A program made the translations under genes and the position numbers. The notes under the pieces are model-generated. The model saw only the letters and a program-made list of their open reading frames with translations, searched no databases and had not been told where the DNA came from. From the NCBI GenBank assembly GCA_016893485.2, contig JAFEKX020000001.1, positions 4,898,001-4,962,000 on the forward strand: a stretch of 64,000 nucleotides of DNA, read 5' to 3'. Source of the stretch: Streptomyces sp. P3. GTDB taxonomy: Bacteria; Actinomycetota; Actinomycetes; Streptomycetales; Streptomycetaceae. Of the stretch, positions 1 to 8,544 are shown in pieces (within the stretch, counting starts at the first letter, position 1; the number at the start of each line of letters is the position of its first letter).

Positions 1-521
1 CCGTGTGCCGCCTGGCGGCAGGTGTCCTCGTCGGCGCCCGCCTCCCGGCCCGCGAGCACCAGCGAGGCGGCGAGCCGCTTGAGGTCCCACTCCCAGGGGC
101 CGTGCACGGTCTCGTCGAAGTCGTTCAGGTCGATGACCAGGCCGCCGCGGGCGTCGCCGTAGAGGCCGAAGTTGGCCGCGTGGGCGTCGCCGCAGATCTG
201 GGCGCCGATGCGGGTCATGGGGGTGCGGGCGAGGTCGTAGGCCATGAGTCCTGCGGAACCGCGCAGGAACGCGAAGGGGGTGGCCGCCATCCTGCCCACC
301 CGTATCGGCGTGAGCCCGGGGATACGGCCGCGGCCGGACTCCTCGACCGCGGTCACCGCGTCCGGGCGGGCGCCGTCCAGGTCGAGAGCGGCGTGCGCGC
401 TGCGCGGGACGCTCGCCCGCAGCGCCTTGCCCTCCTCCTTGGGCGATCCCGCCACGGGCCACGTGGCGAAGCCCCGCACTCCTGGCAGCCTGCGCCCCAC
501 ACCGACACCTGCCTCGGCCAT
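1..521 (-). CDS. DUF2252 family protein, C-terminus cut by window edge
   Basis: The reverse strand reads without a break from an ATG at 521 to the left edge, giving 173 codons with no stop. The motif GDAHAANFG (about residues 111–119) followed by LNDFDE (about 132–137) is the hallmark of the DUF2252 family, a kinase-like fold of unknown substrate common in actinomycetes. The family is usually over 400 residues, so more than half the gene lies outside the window. No signal peptide or membrane segment is visible, so a cytoplasmic protein is likely. The family call is firm; the biochemical role is unknown. Unlike most long genes here, the visible part carries no frameshift. Confidence 0.8.
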   Translation of the reverse strand, partial: MAEAGVGVGRRLPGVRGFATWPVAGSPKEEGKALRASVPRSAHAALDLDGARPDAVTAVEESGRGRIPGLTPIRVGRMAATPFAFLRGSAGLMAYDLARTPMTRIGAQICGDAHAANFGLYGDARGGLVIDLNDFDETVHGPWEWDLKRLAASLVLAGREAGADEDTCRQAAH

Positions 522-926
522 AGCGACCGCCTCCCCGTACCCACACCCACGCTCACACGTGCGTTCGCCCGAACATCAACTCGCGACGACCGTACCGCCG
601 CCGCCGAAAACACGTCAGGCCCTGTGGACAACTGCCGGCCTGTGGAAAACCGGGGTCGCCGGGTTCGGTGAGGCTGCCGTAGGACTGGAGTGCGTTAGGA
701 ACGGGCTCCCGTAGGGACGGACTGCTGTAGGGACGGACTGCCGTAGGGACGGACTGTCGTAGGGACGGGCTTTGGGGCTCAGTACGCGAGCTTCGGGCTC
801 AGTACGCGACGCGGCAGGCCGAGCCGCGCGACCATGCCCGACCGGCCTCACGACCCACGCCCCACAACACCCGCCCGGCGACCCACAACCCCCGGCCGAC
901 GGCCCTCAACACTCGCCCGGCGACCC
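522..926. other. Gene-free stretch with short tandem repeats
   Basis: No convincing gene lies between the DUF2252 start and the HxlR gene. The stretch holds a DnaA-box-like 9-mer (623–631), a 16-bp tandem repeat (679–774), two copies of GGGCTCAGTACGCGA (about 775–812) and a degenerate C-rich repeat around CAACACCCGCCCGGCGA (about 860–945). Open frames here are by-products of G+C bias. Confidence 0.5.
679..774. repeat. 16-bp tandem repeat, four good and about two degenerate copies
   Basis: The unit GTAGGGACGGACTGCC begins at 711, 727, 743 and 759 with one to three differences per copy. Two more degenerate copies precede it at about 679 and 694. The period of 16 is not a multiple of 3 and no gene covers it, so it is a non-coding microsatellite-like array. 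Confidence 0.75.
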
Positions 927-1289
927 TCAACACCCGCCCGACTGCCACCCCTCACGCAAGTGCACCTGAGCCCACGCGCCCAGTTCCCGCAGGGCCGGGC
1001 CCAACGCCTTCCCCGACTCCGTGAGCCGGTACGAGACGCGCAGCGGTGGCCCCTCGTCGACCTCGCGGACGAGGAGGCCGGCGGCGCCGAGTTCGGTGAG
1101 GCGGTCGGAGAGCATGCGTTCGCTGATGCCCGGAATCGCTCGGCGCAGGTCGGCGAAGTGGACGGGCTGAGCCATCAGGACGGCCACGATCGGCCCGGTC
1201 CAGCGCTTACCGAACAGCTGGAAGACACGGGTGATGCCGTCGTCGACCTTCTTGCACTGCCCCATGTCGTGACTCTGCTCGACCGCCAT
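927..1289 (-). CDS. HxlR-family transcriptional regulator
   Basis: This 120-residue protein matches the HxlR winged-helix family in length and pattern. It has an N-terminal Cys in GQCKKVDDG (about 10–18), then GKRWTGPIV and FADLRRAIPGISERMLSDRL, the recognition-helix region. Such proteins are cytoplasmic DNA-binding regulators, often sensing electrophiles or quinones through the N-terminal Cys. It is divergent from an azoreductase/quinone reductase gene at 1431, with 141 bp between the two starts. That pairing is typical of a local repressor and its target; the regulatory link itself is inferred. The first ATG is used, but the Met eight codons later is an alternative. The gene is intact. Confidence 0.85.
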   Translation of the reverse strand: MAVEQSHDMGQCKKVDDGITRVFQLFGKRWTGPIVAVLMAQPVHFADLRRAIPGISERMLSDRLTELGAAGLLVREVDEGPPLRVSYRLTESGKALGPALRELGAWAQVHLREGWQSGGC

Positions 1290-1327
1290 GCCCTCAGGGT
1301 ACTGCCCTCCCGTACGGGGATGAAAAA

Positions 1328-1360
1328 AAGTAAGTACCTGTGTTATTCATAGTCGAGTAC
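1328..1360. promoter_or_regulatory. Likely operator/promoter of the HxlR–azoreductase pair
   Basis: The divergent intergenic region has an unusual A+T-rich patch after a run of seven A. It reads AAGTAAGTAC at 1328–1337, followed by TGTTATTCATAG and GTCGAGTAC. Repeated GTAC/AAGTA elements resemble operators of HxlR-type regulators. The exact sites are a guess. Confidence 0.35.
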
Positions 1361-1430
1361 GAAAGCTCAGCTACTGAACAACCCGACGAGACCTCCGCGC
1401 CCAGCGCGTCTCGCTTCCCTGGAGACCCCC

Positions 1431-2084
1431 ATGGCCACGCTCCTGCACATCGACTCCTCCGTGTTCCCCGCCGGCGCCTCCGCGTCCCGCGCCGTCGCCG
1501 ACGCCTTCCGCACGTCCTGGGAGGAACAGCACCCGGAGGGCACGGTGATCCACCGCGACCTCTCCGTGAACCCCGTTCCGCACATCAGTGTCGACGCCCA
1601 CACCGCCGGTTTCGCCGACCCGGCCACGCACACGCCCGCGCAGGCAGCGGCCTTCGCCGAGCGCGTACGGCTCATAGAGGAGCTGGAGCAGGCGGACGCG
1701 GTGCTGATCGGCGCCCCGATGTACAACGCCACGATCCCCTCGACCCTGAAGGCGTGGCTGGACAACGTGATCCTCATGGGCCGCACCGCGGGCACCGAGG
1801 ACTCGAAGCTGAAGGGCATCCCGGCGGTCGTGATCGCCAGCCGCGGCGGCGCGTACGGACCGGGCACCCCGCGCGAGGGCTACGACTACGTCCAGAACTA
1901 CCTGAAGGCGATCCTCGTCGACGCCCTCGGCCTCGACGTCGAGTTCATCGTCCCGGAGCTGACCATGGCCCCGCAGAACCCTGCGATGGCCGACCTGGTC
2001 CCGCTCTACGAAGCGTCCCGCGAGCGCGCCCTCGACGACGCGGCCACCAAGGCAAAGGAACTGGCCGAACGCCTCGCCGCCTGA
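1431..2084 (+). CDS. azoR: FMN-dependent NADH:quinone oxidoreductase / azoreductase
   Basis: The 217-residue product fits the AzoR flavodoxin-like family. Its N-terminus MATLLHIDSS with a following Ser/Ala-rich loop forms the FMN-phosphate site. GAPMYNATIPSTLKAWLDN (about 97–115) is the family signature around the flavin, and ASRGGAYGPG follows near 140. These cytoplasmic homodimers reduce quinones and azo compounds in two-electron steps with NAD(P)H. The start is supported by a GGAGA element eight bases upstream. The gene is divergent from the HxlR regulator, which probably controls it in response to electrophiles. It is intact and ends before a strong hairpin at 2108–2160. Confidence 0.9.
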   Translation: MATLLHIDSSVFPAGASASRAVADAFRTSWEEQHPEGTVIHRDLSVNPVPHISVDAHTAGFADPATHTPAQAAAFAERVRLIEELEQADAVLIGAPMYNATIPSTLKAWLDNVILMGRTAGTEDSKLKGIPAVVIASRGGAYGPGTPREGYDYVQNYLKAILVDALGLDVEFIVPELTMAPQNPAMADLVPLYEASRERALDDAATKAKELAERLAA

Positions 2085-2107
2085 CCTGGCGCCCGGCCCC
2101 GCACCCG

Positions 2108-2160
2108 AGCCCCGCCTCAGGTAAGGACATCGTGTGATTGTCCTCACCTGAGGCGGGGCT
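2108..2160. terminator. Long hairpin between azoR and a convergent gene
   Basis: Two 22-base arms (2108–2129 and 2139–2160) pair with one mismatch around a 9-base loop. It sits 24 bp after the azoR stop and 37 bp after the stop of the convergent gene at 2197, so it probably terminates both. There is no U-tract, as is usual in Streptomyces. Confidence 0.8.
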
Positions 2161-2196
2161 CACCGCAGGTTCACGGAAGCCAGCGCCCAGACCGTT

Positions 2197-2427
2197 TCAC
2201 CCGTTCTCTCCGCCCCTGTTCCGCATCCGTGCCTGGCAGATCCATCGGGCGAGCGCTCCCACCAGGACGGCGACGACGATCGCTCCCCAGTCGATGACAT
2301 GCGGAAGCCCGGGGAAGAAGGCGAAGAAGGCGAGTGTGAGGACAAGGCCCGCCACGAACGCGACGATCCCGGCGGACCGCCGTCGCGTCCCCGCGGACTG
2401 TTCCGGCCCCTGCTGCTGATCGATCAT
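2197..2427 (-). CDS. Small membrane protein, two predicted helices
   Basis: This 76-residue protein has a polar N-terminus (MIDQQQGPEQS), two hydrophobic segments (about 20–40, IVAFVAGLVLTLAFFAFF, and 47–63, WGAIVVAVLVGALARW) and a basic tail. That suggests a two-helix inner-membrane protein with both ends in the cytoplasm. I recognise no family. The gene lies just downstream of a small secreted-protein gene on the same strand. Codon use looks normal for the window and there is no frameshift. Confidence 0.55.
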   Translation of the reverse strand: MIDQQQGPEQSAGTRRRSAGIVAFVAGLVLTLAFFAFFPGLPHVIDWGAIVVAVLVGALARWICQARMRNRGGENG

Positions 2428-2434
2428 GAACGGC

Positions 2435-2673
2435 TCACTTCGTGATGTGGTGGCACTGACTCACCCGCCGCATCGGGTCGATCTGGCACTCGGGGCGCGT
2501 CCGCCCACGGGACCGCCGATAAATCCTGTTGCCGGTGTCGACGTATGTGAAGTCGATGCGCCAGTTGCAGAACCCGCTGCTCAGGGCGCCTGAGCCACCG
2601 ATGCACTCGTCAGCGCGAGCGCACACGCGGCGGCGAGAGTGGCTAACAGTCTGGATCGATACAGCGCGACCAT
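2435..2673 (-). CDS. Small secreted protein, split by one frameshift
   Basis: From an ATG at 2673 the reverse strand encodes a good Sec signal peptide (basic MVALYRSR, then LLATLAAACALALTSASVAQA). It then hits TGA at about 2588. The adjacent frame continues LSSGFCNWRIDFTYVDTG to a stop at 2435. Adding one C in the run near 2589 joins the two into a protein of about 80 residues with a mature part of about 50 and three Cys. A GGAAGGGG Shine–Dalgarno element lies upstream of 2673, which supports a real gene. The mature part matches nothing I recognise. Confidence 0.5.
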
Positions 2674-3179
2674 GAACAATCCCCTTCCGGCAGAGCATCT
2701 CTTCCGATCGGAGAGAACTCCGTCGCAGCGATCATGTTTCTGGCCGATGGGATGGTTCACCGACTTGAGTGATCAAGAGGTAGTGCGCTGACCAGCTGAT
2801 TCGTTCCTTCGGCCCGCTTGCCGAGCCGTATGTCGGTCACCACGGGCAGAGCCGATGTCGAGATGCCCCCGAGGATGACGATGGCCGCGCATCCCGCTCC
2901 GGCGACCCTGTTCGTCACGACCACTCGTGCTGGGCACGGTGGTGACCGCGTCGAAGCCGGGGATTGCACAGCAGTGCGCGATCCAGTCGTCGCGACGGAA
3001 CCAGGACGGAACGGCTACCCGGAGAGTGAGACAGCCCACACTCCAGCGCGCCCCCGAAGATCAACAGCCCCAGAACCCGCGCCTCACCGACCACCCCCGC
3101 AGTCACCCGTGTAATCACGATCACACTGCGCGCAGCACAGCCCAACGCTCGGCCGAACCCGGCTCGCCGTGAACACGAA
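2674..3179. other. Gene-poor stretch, nothing firmly supported
   Basis: Several short overlapping open frames exist on both strands and none has a clear ribosome site or recognisable product. The best is a reverse-strand frame ending at 2757 that encodes a short hydrophobic segment (about 2800–2900). It could be the remains of a small membrane protein gene hidden by indels, but I do not annotate it. Confidence 0.35.
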
Positions 3180-3210
3180 GAAGCCCCCAGGTCCGAGACC
3201 TGGGGGCTTC
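3180..3210 (-). terminator. Terminator hairpin downstream of tRNA-Leu
   Basis: Perfect 14-bp stem: GAAGCCCCCAGGTC (3180–3193), a 3-base loop, and its complement (3197–3210). It lies seven bases beyond the 3' end of the reverse-strand tRNA gene. Confidence 0.85.
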
Positions 3211-3216
3211 TGTCTG

Positions 3217-3298
3217 TGCGCGAGGGGGAGTTGAACCCCACGCCCTTTCGGGCACTGGAACCTGAATCCAGCGCGTCTGCCTATTCCGCCACCCGCGC
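3217..3298 (-). tRNA. tRNA-Leu (anticodon CAG)
   Basis: The reverse strand folds as a tRNA. The acceptor stem GCGCGGG pairs with the 3' end, the anticodon loop is TTCAGGT (anticodon CAG, reading CUG, the main Leu codon in high-GC genomes), there is a long variable arm, and the T-loop is GGTTCAACTCC. The long variable arm fits class II Leu tRNA. The terminal CCA is not encoded, as is common in Streptomyces. A hairpin terminator follows immediately. Confidence 0.93.
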
Positions 3299-4087
3299 AT
3301 TGGGTGTGTCCTCGGGCTCTTCCCCTAGGGGTTGGCGCCTTCCGACATGCAGAAGATTAGCACGGTGCACGGGGTGGATTCACATCCCTTTCCCCTGAGC
3401 AGGAGCCCCTCGCGGGACCCTGGCGCAGCCCCCGGCAGAGACCCCGGCACCAGCGTCACCCAAGCCCTCGCCCAAGCTCCACCCAAGCCCCGCCGCAGAC
3501 CCTGCACCGGCCCCGAGCCAGACCACACCCAGCCCCTCCCCACAATCCCTCTACACGGGCCTCCCTAGAACCCCGCCCACACGCCGCACCCACTCCCATC
3601 AGCACCCCCGCCCCTCACCGCCCCCTCCTCACCACACTCCACCCCTCACCCGAACCCCGCCGAACACCCCCGCCAGCACCCTCAAACCCGTCCCTCAGCC
3701 CCCGCCCCAAACCCCGGCAGGAAACCACCAACCCACGGAAAACCGCCAAATCTCCCCATCACCCCCGATCGAACACCCCCACCCTCACCACGTATCAACG
3801 TGACCCCCTCCACGTATCAACCTCGTACCGGTAACCGCCATCTCCCCAGGAGGCGGGCAAGGTCCACAGTCAGGTGCGGGACACTTGTCTGCGCCCCCTC
3901 TACGATCCTGGGCAGGAGTAGTGCACAGGTAGTGGTGCAGAAGGAGTTCGACCGGGCCGACAAGGGGGAACCAGCCGATTTACCGGCGCGTGGATACGAT
4001 CAGTAAGCAGTACCGAGGCAGTCAGCACAGCGGCAAGCACGGCAGTCTGTACGACAACCAGTGCGGCAACGACGGAGGAGGTGCCCC
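3299..4087. other. Long C-skewed leader region upstream of the fhaA–pknB operon
   Basis: There is no credible gene in 789 bp. From about 3400 to 3790 the top strand is strikingly rich in C and A and poor in G and T (many CCCC, ACCCC and CACC runs). From about 3800 to 4070 the composition returns to normal and should hold the operon promoter and leader. The 11-mer CACGTATCAAC occurs twice in the interval 3785–3830. No promoter can be fixed with confidence. A strong GGAGGAGGTG ribosome site (4074–4083) ends the region. Confidence 0.6.
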
Positions 4088-4935
4088 GTGGGAGTCCTGA
4101 AGAAGTTCGAGCAGCGCCTCGAAGGTCTGGTCAACGGCACCTTCGCCAAGGTGTTCAAGTCCGAGGTCCAGCCGGTCGAGATCGCCGGCGCGCTCCAGCG
4201 TGAGTGCGACAACAACGCGACGATCTGGAACCGCGACCGGACCGTCGTACCCAATGACTTCATCGTGGAGCTGAGCACGCCGGACTTCGAGCGGCTCAGC
4301 CCCTACTCCGGCCAGCTCGGTGACGAACTCGCCGGCATGGTGCGCGACTACGCCAAGCAGCAGCGCTACACGTTCATGGGACCCATCAAGGTCCACCTGG
4401 AGAAGGCGGACGACCTCGACACCGGTCTGTACCGGGTGCGCAGCCGTACGCTCGCCTCCTCCACCAACCAGCAGGCTCCCGGCACGCCCGCCCCGGCGGC
4501 GCCGCCGGCAGCGGGACGGCCCGGCGGGTACGGCTATCCGCCCGCCGCCGCCCCCGCGAGCGCCCCGCCGCCCATGCCGTCCGCACCGCCCCCGGCGCCC
4601 GCGGCTCGGCGCCGTACCTCCAGCCGGCCCCGGCCGCCCCGGCGGCCGGCGCACGGATGCGGTACTGGGTGGAGATCAACGGCGCCCGCCATCAGATCTC
4701 CCGCGCGACGTTGGTGATGGGCCGCAGCACCGAAGCCGACGTGCGGATCGACGACCCCGGCGTATCCCGCCGGCACTGTGAGATCCGGACCGGAACGCCC
4801 TCGACGATCCAGGATCTCGGGTCCACCAACGGCATCGTGGTGGACGGGCAGCACACCACCCGCGCTACGCTCCGCGACGGCTCGCGGATCGTCGTGGGCA
4901 GCACCACCATCATTTACCGGCAAGCCGAAGGGTGA
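4088..4935 (+). CDS. fhaA: FHA-domain protein FhaA (DUF3662 + FHA), one frameshift
   Basis: The protein starts at a GTG (GVLKKFEQRLEGLV) behind GGAGGAGGTG. It has an N-terminal DUF3662 domain (about 1–120), a Pro/Ala-rich linker and a C-terminal FHA domain with RSTEADVRIDDPGVSRRHCEI and LGSTNGI, the phosphothreonine-binding loops. In mycobacteria FhaA is a PknB substrate whose FHA domain binds the pseudokinase part of MviN/MurJ at the growing pole. A MurJ pseudokinase is encoded at 49564 in this window. The frame changes at about 4603, where one G is missing from a GGG run. About 283 residues after repair; first gene of the operon. Confidence 0.88.
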
Positions 4936-4945
4936 AGCGGGGGCA

Positions 4946-5465
4946 ATGTCAGAGCTGACCCTCACGGTCATGCGGCTGGGTTTCCTGGCCGTACTGTGGC
5001 TGTTCGTGATCGTGGCCGTGCAGGTCATCCGCAGCGACCTGTTCGGAACGCGTGTCACACAGCGCGGCTCGCGACGGGAAGCCGGACGACCGCAGCAGCA
5101 GGCCGCCCGGCAGGCGGCCCCTCCGCAGCAGCGCCAGCAGCAACCGAGCGGGGCGGCCGGCGGGGCCGTAACGCCCCCACCAAACTGGTCGTCAGTGAGG
5201 GAATCCTCACGGGCACCACCGTCGCGCTCCAGGGCCAGACCATCACCCTGGGCCGGGCGCACGATTCAACGATCGTGCTGGACGACGACTACGCCTCCAG
5301 CAGGCATGCCAGGATCTACCCGGACCGCGACGGCCAGTGGATCGTCGAGGACCTCGGATCCACGAACGGCACGTACCTGGACCGGTCCCGGCTGACGACC
5401 CCACACCGATTCCGCTGGGCGCGCCGATCCGCATCGGCAAGACCGTCATCGAGCTGCGGAAGTAG
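4946..5465 (+). CDS. fhaB: Membrane-anchored FHA protein FhaB, two frameshifts
   Basis: ATG at 4946 begins a protein with one membrane segment (LGFLAVLWLFVIVAVQVI, about 11–28) and a Gln/Ala-rich linker. An FHA domain follows (TLGRAHDSTIVLDDDY, SSRHARIY, LGSTNGTYLD), and the chain ends at ELRK. It is about 172 residues after repair, the usual size of actinobacterial FhaB/FipA, a PknA/PknB substrate at the division site. The gene lies ten bases after fhaA. The frame shifts at about 5148 (a G-rich run) and at about 5400, where CCCC stands for CCCCC; the last 23 codons are in a third frame. Topology: a single N-terminal anchor with the FHA domain in the cytoplasm. Confidence 0.85.
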
Positions 5466-5585
5466 TACGAAAATGAGCGAGCGGAGCGAGCACGCAGCGG
5501 CGGACCGCCTGGCGGACCCCGGCGCGCTCCCGACCGGAGGGTGGGCACCGTGCGGATGTACCCGGAGCCGACGGGCGAGGTGCGC

Positions 5586-7086
5586 ATGAGTCTGTCACTG
5601 CGCTTCGCCGCCGGATCGCACAAAGGCATGATCCGCGAGGGCAACGAGGACTCGGGCTACGCCGGTCCACGCCTCCTCGCGATCGCCGACGGGATGGGCG
5701 GCCAGGCCGCCGGTGAGGTCGCCTCCTCGGAGGTGATCTCGACCATCGTCTCGCTCGACGACGACGTGCCGGGCTCCGACATCCTCACCTCGCTCGGCAC
5801 CGCCGTGCAGCGGGCCAACGACCAGTTGCGCATGATGGTCGAGGAGGACCCCAGCTGGAGGGCATGGGCACCACGCTCACCGCCCTGCTGTGGACCGGCC
5901 AGCGCCTCGGCCTGGTCCATGTCGGCGACTCCCGCGCCTACTTGCTGCGCGACGGGGTGCTGACCCAGATCACCCAGGACCACACCTGGGTGCAGCGACT
6001 GGTCGACGAGGGCCGGATCACCGAGGAAGAGGCCACCACCCACCCGCAGCGCGCCCTGCTCATGCGCGCGCTCGGCAGCGGTGACCACGTCGAGCCGGAC
6101 CTGTCGATCCGTGAAGTCCGGGCCGGCGACCGGTACTTGATCTGTTCCGACGGGCTGTCAGGCGTCGTCTCCCACCAGACGATGGAAGACACCCTCGCCA
6201 GCTACCAGGGCCCCCAGGAGACCGTGCAGGAGCTGATCCAGCTCGCCCTGCGCGGCGGCGGCCCCGACAACATCACGGTGATCATCGCCGACGTCCTGGA
6301 CCTGGACACCGGCGACACCCTCGCCGCGCAGCTGTCGGACACCCCGGTGATCGTCGGTGCGGTCGCCGAGAACCAGCTCCACCAGCACGACAACAACATC
6401 ATGCAGACCCCGGCGGGGCGTGCCTCCGGGCTCGGCCGCCAGGTGCCCGGACAGAACGGCGGGGGCGGCGAGTTCGGCCCGCCCGGCTCCGGCGACACCA
6501 CCGGCTACACCCCGAGGGCAGCTTCGGGGACTACACCGACGACGACTTCGTGAAGCCGTCCAAGGGCCGCAGGTGGTTCAAGAGATCCTTCTACACGGTG
6601 CTCGCGCTTGCGGTCATCGGCGGCGGCCTGTACGGCGGCTGGCGCTGGACGCAGACGCAGTACTTCGTGGGCGCCAACGGCGAACACGTGGCGCTGTACC
6701 GGGGCATCAGCCAGGATCTCGCGTGGGTCTCGCTGTCGAAGGTGGAGAAGGACCACCCCGACATCGAACTCAAGTACCTCCCGCCGTACCAGCAGAAGCA
6801 GGTCAAGGCGACGATCGCCGAGGGTGGTCTGCAGGACGCCCAGAAGAAGATCGACGATCTCGCCGTACAGGCCTCCGCGTGCAAGAAGGAGGCCGAGCGG
6901 GACAGCGCGACCAAGAAGCCCGCCGGCACCACGGGAACCACCAGCACCTCGCTCACGTCCAAGGCCACGCCGAAGCCGACTCCTTCGGCCACGACTTCGA
7001 CGTCCCCGACCCCGTCTGCGACTCCCAGCCCCGGTCCCAGTCTTTCGGAGGAAGAGCAGCAGGTCGTCTCGCAGTGCAGCAAGTAA
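5586..7086 (+). CDS. pstP: PP2C-family Ser/Thr phosphatase PstP, two frameshifts
   Basis: This is the phosphatase that opposes PknB. ATG at 5586 opens MSLSLRFAAGSHKGMIREGN. The PP2C metal motifs follow in order: AIADGMGGQAAGE, GMGTTLTALL, GDSRAYLL, CSDGLSG and GGPDNITVI. After a linker come a membrane helix (FYTVLALAVIGGGLYGGW, coded near 6590–6645) and an extracellular domain ending in a Thr/Ser/Pro-rich tail. This is about 500 residues with one membrane pass, the normal architecture. One C is missing at 5849–5852 and another at about 6514, splitting the gene into three frames. An ATG 15 codons upstream is possible, but homologues begin at MSLSLR. Confidence 0.9.
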
Positions 7087-7116
7087 CAGGCAAGCCGTGA
7101 GAGGCCCCGTCACACG

Positions 7117-8544
7117 ATGAGCAGTTCTACCAACACGCCGTCGCACCACACGTCCACGATCGGCTCCATCGGCGCACCGAGCCGACGCAACACCGAGCTC
7201 GCGCTCCTGGTGTTCGCCGTCGTCATCCCGGTGTTCGCCTACGCCAACGTGGGCCTGGCCATCGACGGCACGGTCCCGTCCGGCCTGCTGGGATACGGCT
7301 TCGGGCTCGGCCTGCTCGCCGGCGTCGGCCACCTCGTGGTCCGGAAGTTCGCCCGGTACGCGGACCCGCTGCTGTTGCCGCTCGCCACGCTGCTGAACGG
7401 CCTCGGACTGGTCATCATCTGGCGGCTGGACCAGTCACCGAGACTCCAGCAGCGTGCCAAGTCCCTGTTCGGCGCGTTCAGTCCGGACGCACCGAAGCAG
7501 CTGCTGTACTCGGCTCTCGGTATCGCGTTCTTCGCGGTGATCATCGTGTTCCTGAAGGACCACCGCATCCTCCAGCGCTACACGTACATCTCGATGGTCG
7601 TCTCGCTGGTCCTCCTGGTCGCGCCGGTGTTCTTCCCCGCCGTCAACGGCGCCAAGATCTGGATCAGCATCGGCGGGTTCACCATCCAGCCCGGTGAGTT
7701 CGCGAAGATCATCATCGCGATCTTCTTCTCCGGCTATCTCATGGTGAAAGAGAGACGCGCTCGCGCTGGCCAGCCGTCGTTTCATGGGGCTGTATCTGCC
7801 CCGCGGCCGTGACCTCGGCCCGATCCTCACCGTGTGGGCGATGAGCCTGCTCATCCTGATCTTTGAGACCGACCTCGGCACCTCGATGCTGTTCTTCGGG
7901 ATGTTCGTCGTCGTCCTGTACGTCGCCACCCGAGCGCACCAGCTGGATCGTCTTCGGTCTGCTGATGTCTGGTGCCGGCGCGGTCGGCGTCGCCTCCTTC
8001 GAACCGCACGTCCAGGAGCGCGTCAACGCCTGGCTGAACCCCTTCTCCCCGAAGGTCATGGCGCAGAGCGACCAGATCGCCCAGTCCCTGATGTCGTTCG
8101 GCTCCCGGCGGCACCCTCGGTACCGGCCTCGGCCAGGGCAACTCGGACCTCATCGGCTTCGCGGCCAACTCCGACTTCATCTTCGCCACCTTCGGCGAGG
8201 AACTCGGCCTGGCCGGCGTGATGGCGATCCTGCTGTTGTACGGCCTGATCGTCGAGCGGGGTGTGCGGACCGCGCTCGCGGCCCGCGACCCCTTCGGCAA
8301 GCTCCTCGCGATCGGCCTGTCCAGCGCCTTCGCCATCCAGGTGTTCGTCGTCGCCGGTGGCGTGATGGGCCTGATCCCGCTGAGCGGCATGACCATGCCG
8401 TTCGTGGCCTACGGCGGCTCGTCCGTCATCGCCAACTGGGCCCTGATCGGGATCCTGATCCGCATCAGCGACACCGCCCGCCGACCGGCCCCCGCTCCCG
8501 CATCCAACCCCGACGCCGAGATGACCCAGGTGGTCCGTCCATGA
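7117..8544 (+). CDS. rodA: SEDS-family peptidoglycan polymerase RodA/FtsW, three frameshifts
   Basis: The reconstructed product has about 475 residues with ten or so hydrophobic helices. It includes the SEDS signatures GGFTIQPGEFAKI, the loop FGSGGTLGTGLGQGNSDLIGFA and the C-terminal PLSGMTMPFVAYGGSS. SEDS proteins polymerise lipid II glycan strands together with a class B PBP, here pbpA, whose ATG overlaps the rodA stop in ATGA at 8541–8544. The frame changes at 7747–7749 (AAA for AA), 7929–7931 (CCC for CC) and about 8107 (one extra C). These are three insertions, unusual in a window where deletions dominate. The start at 7117 follows a weak AGAGG site. Confidence 0.9.

Noticed and set aside
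2757..3241. Small reverse-strand genes in the gap before tRNA-Leu
   Set aside because: Overlapping frames with no ribosome site, and one crosses the tRNA; only a short hydrophobic stretch is suggestive.
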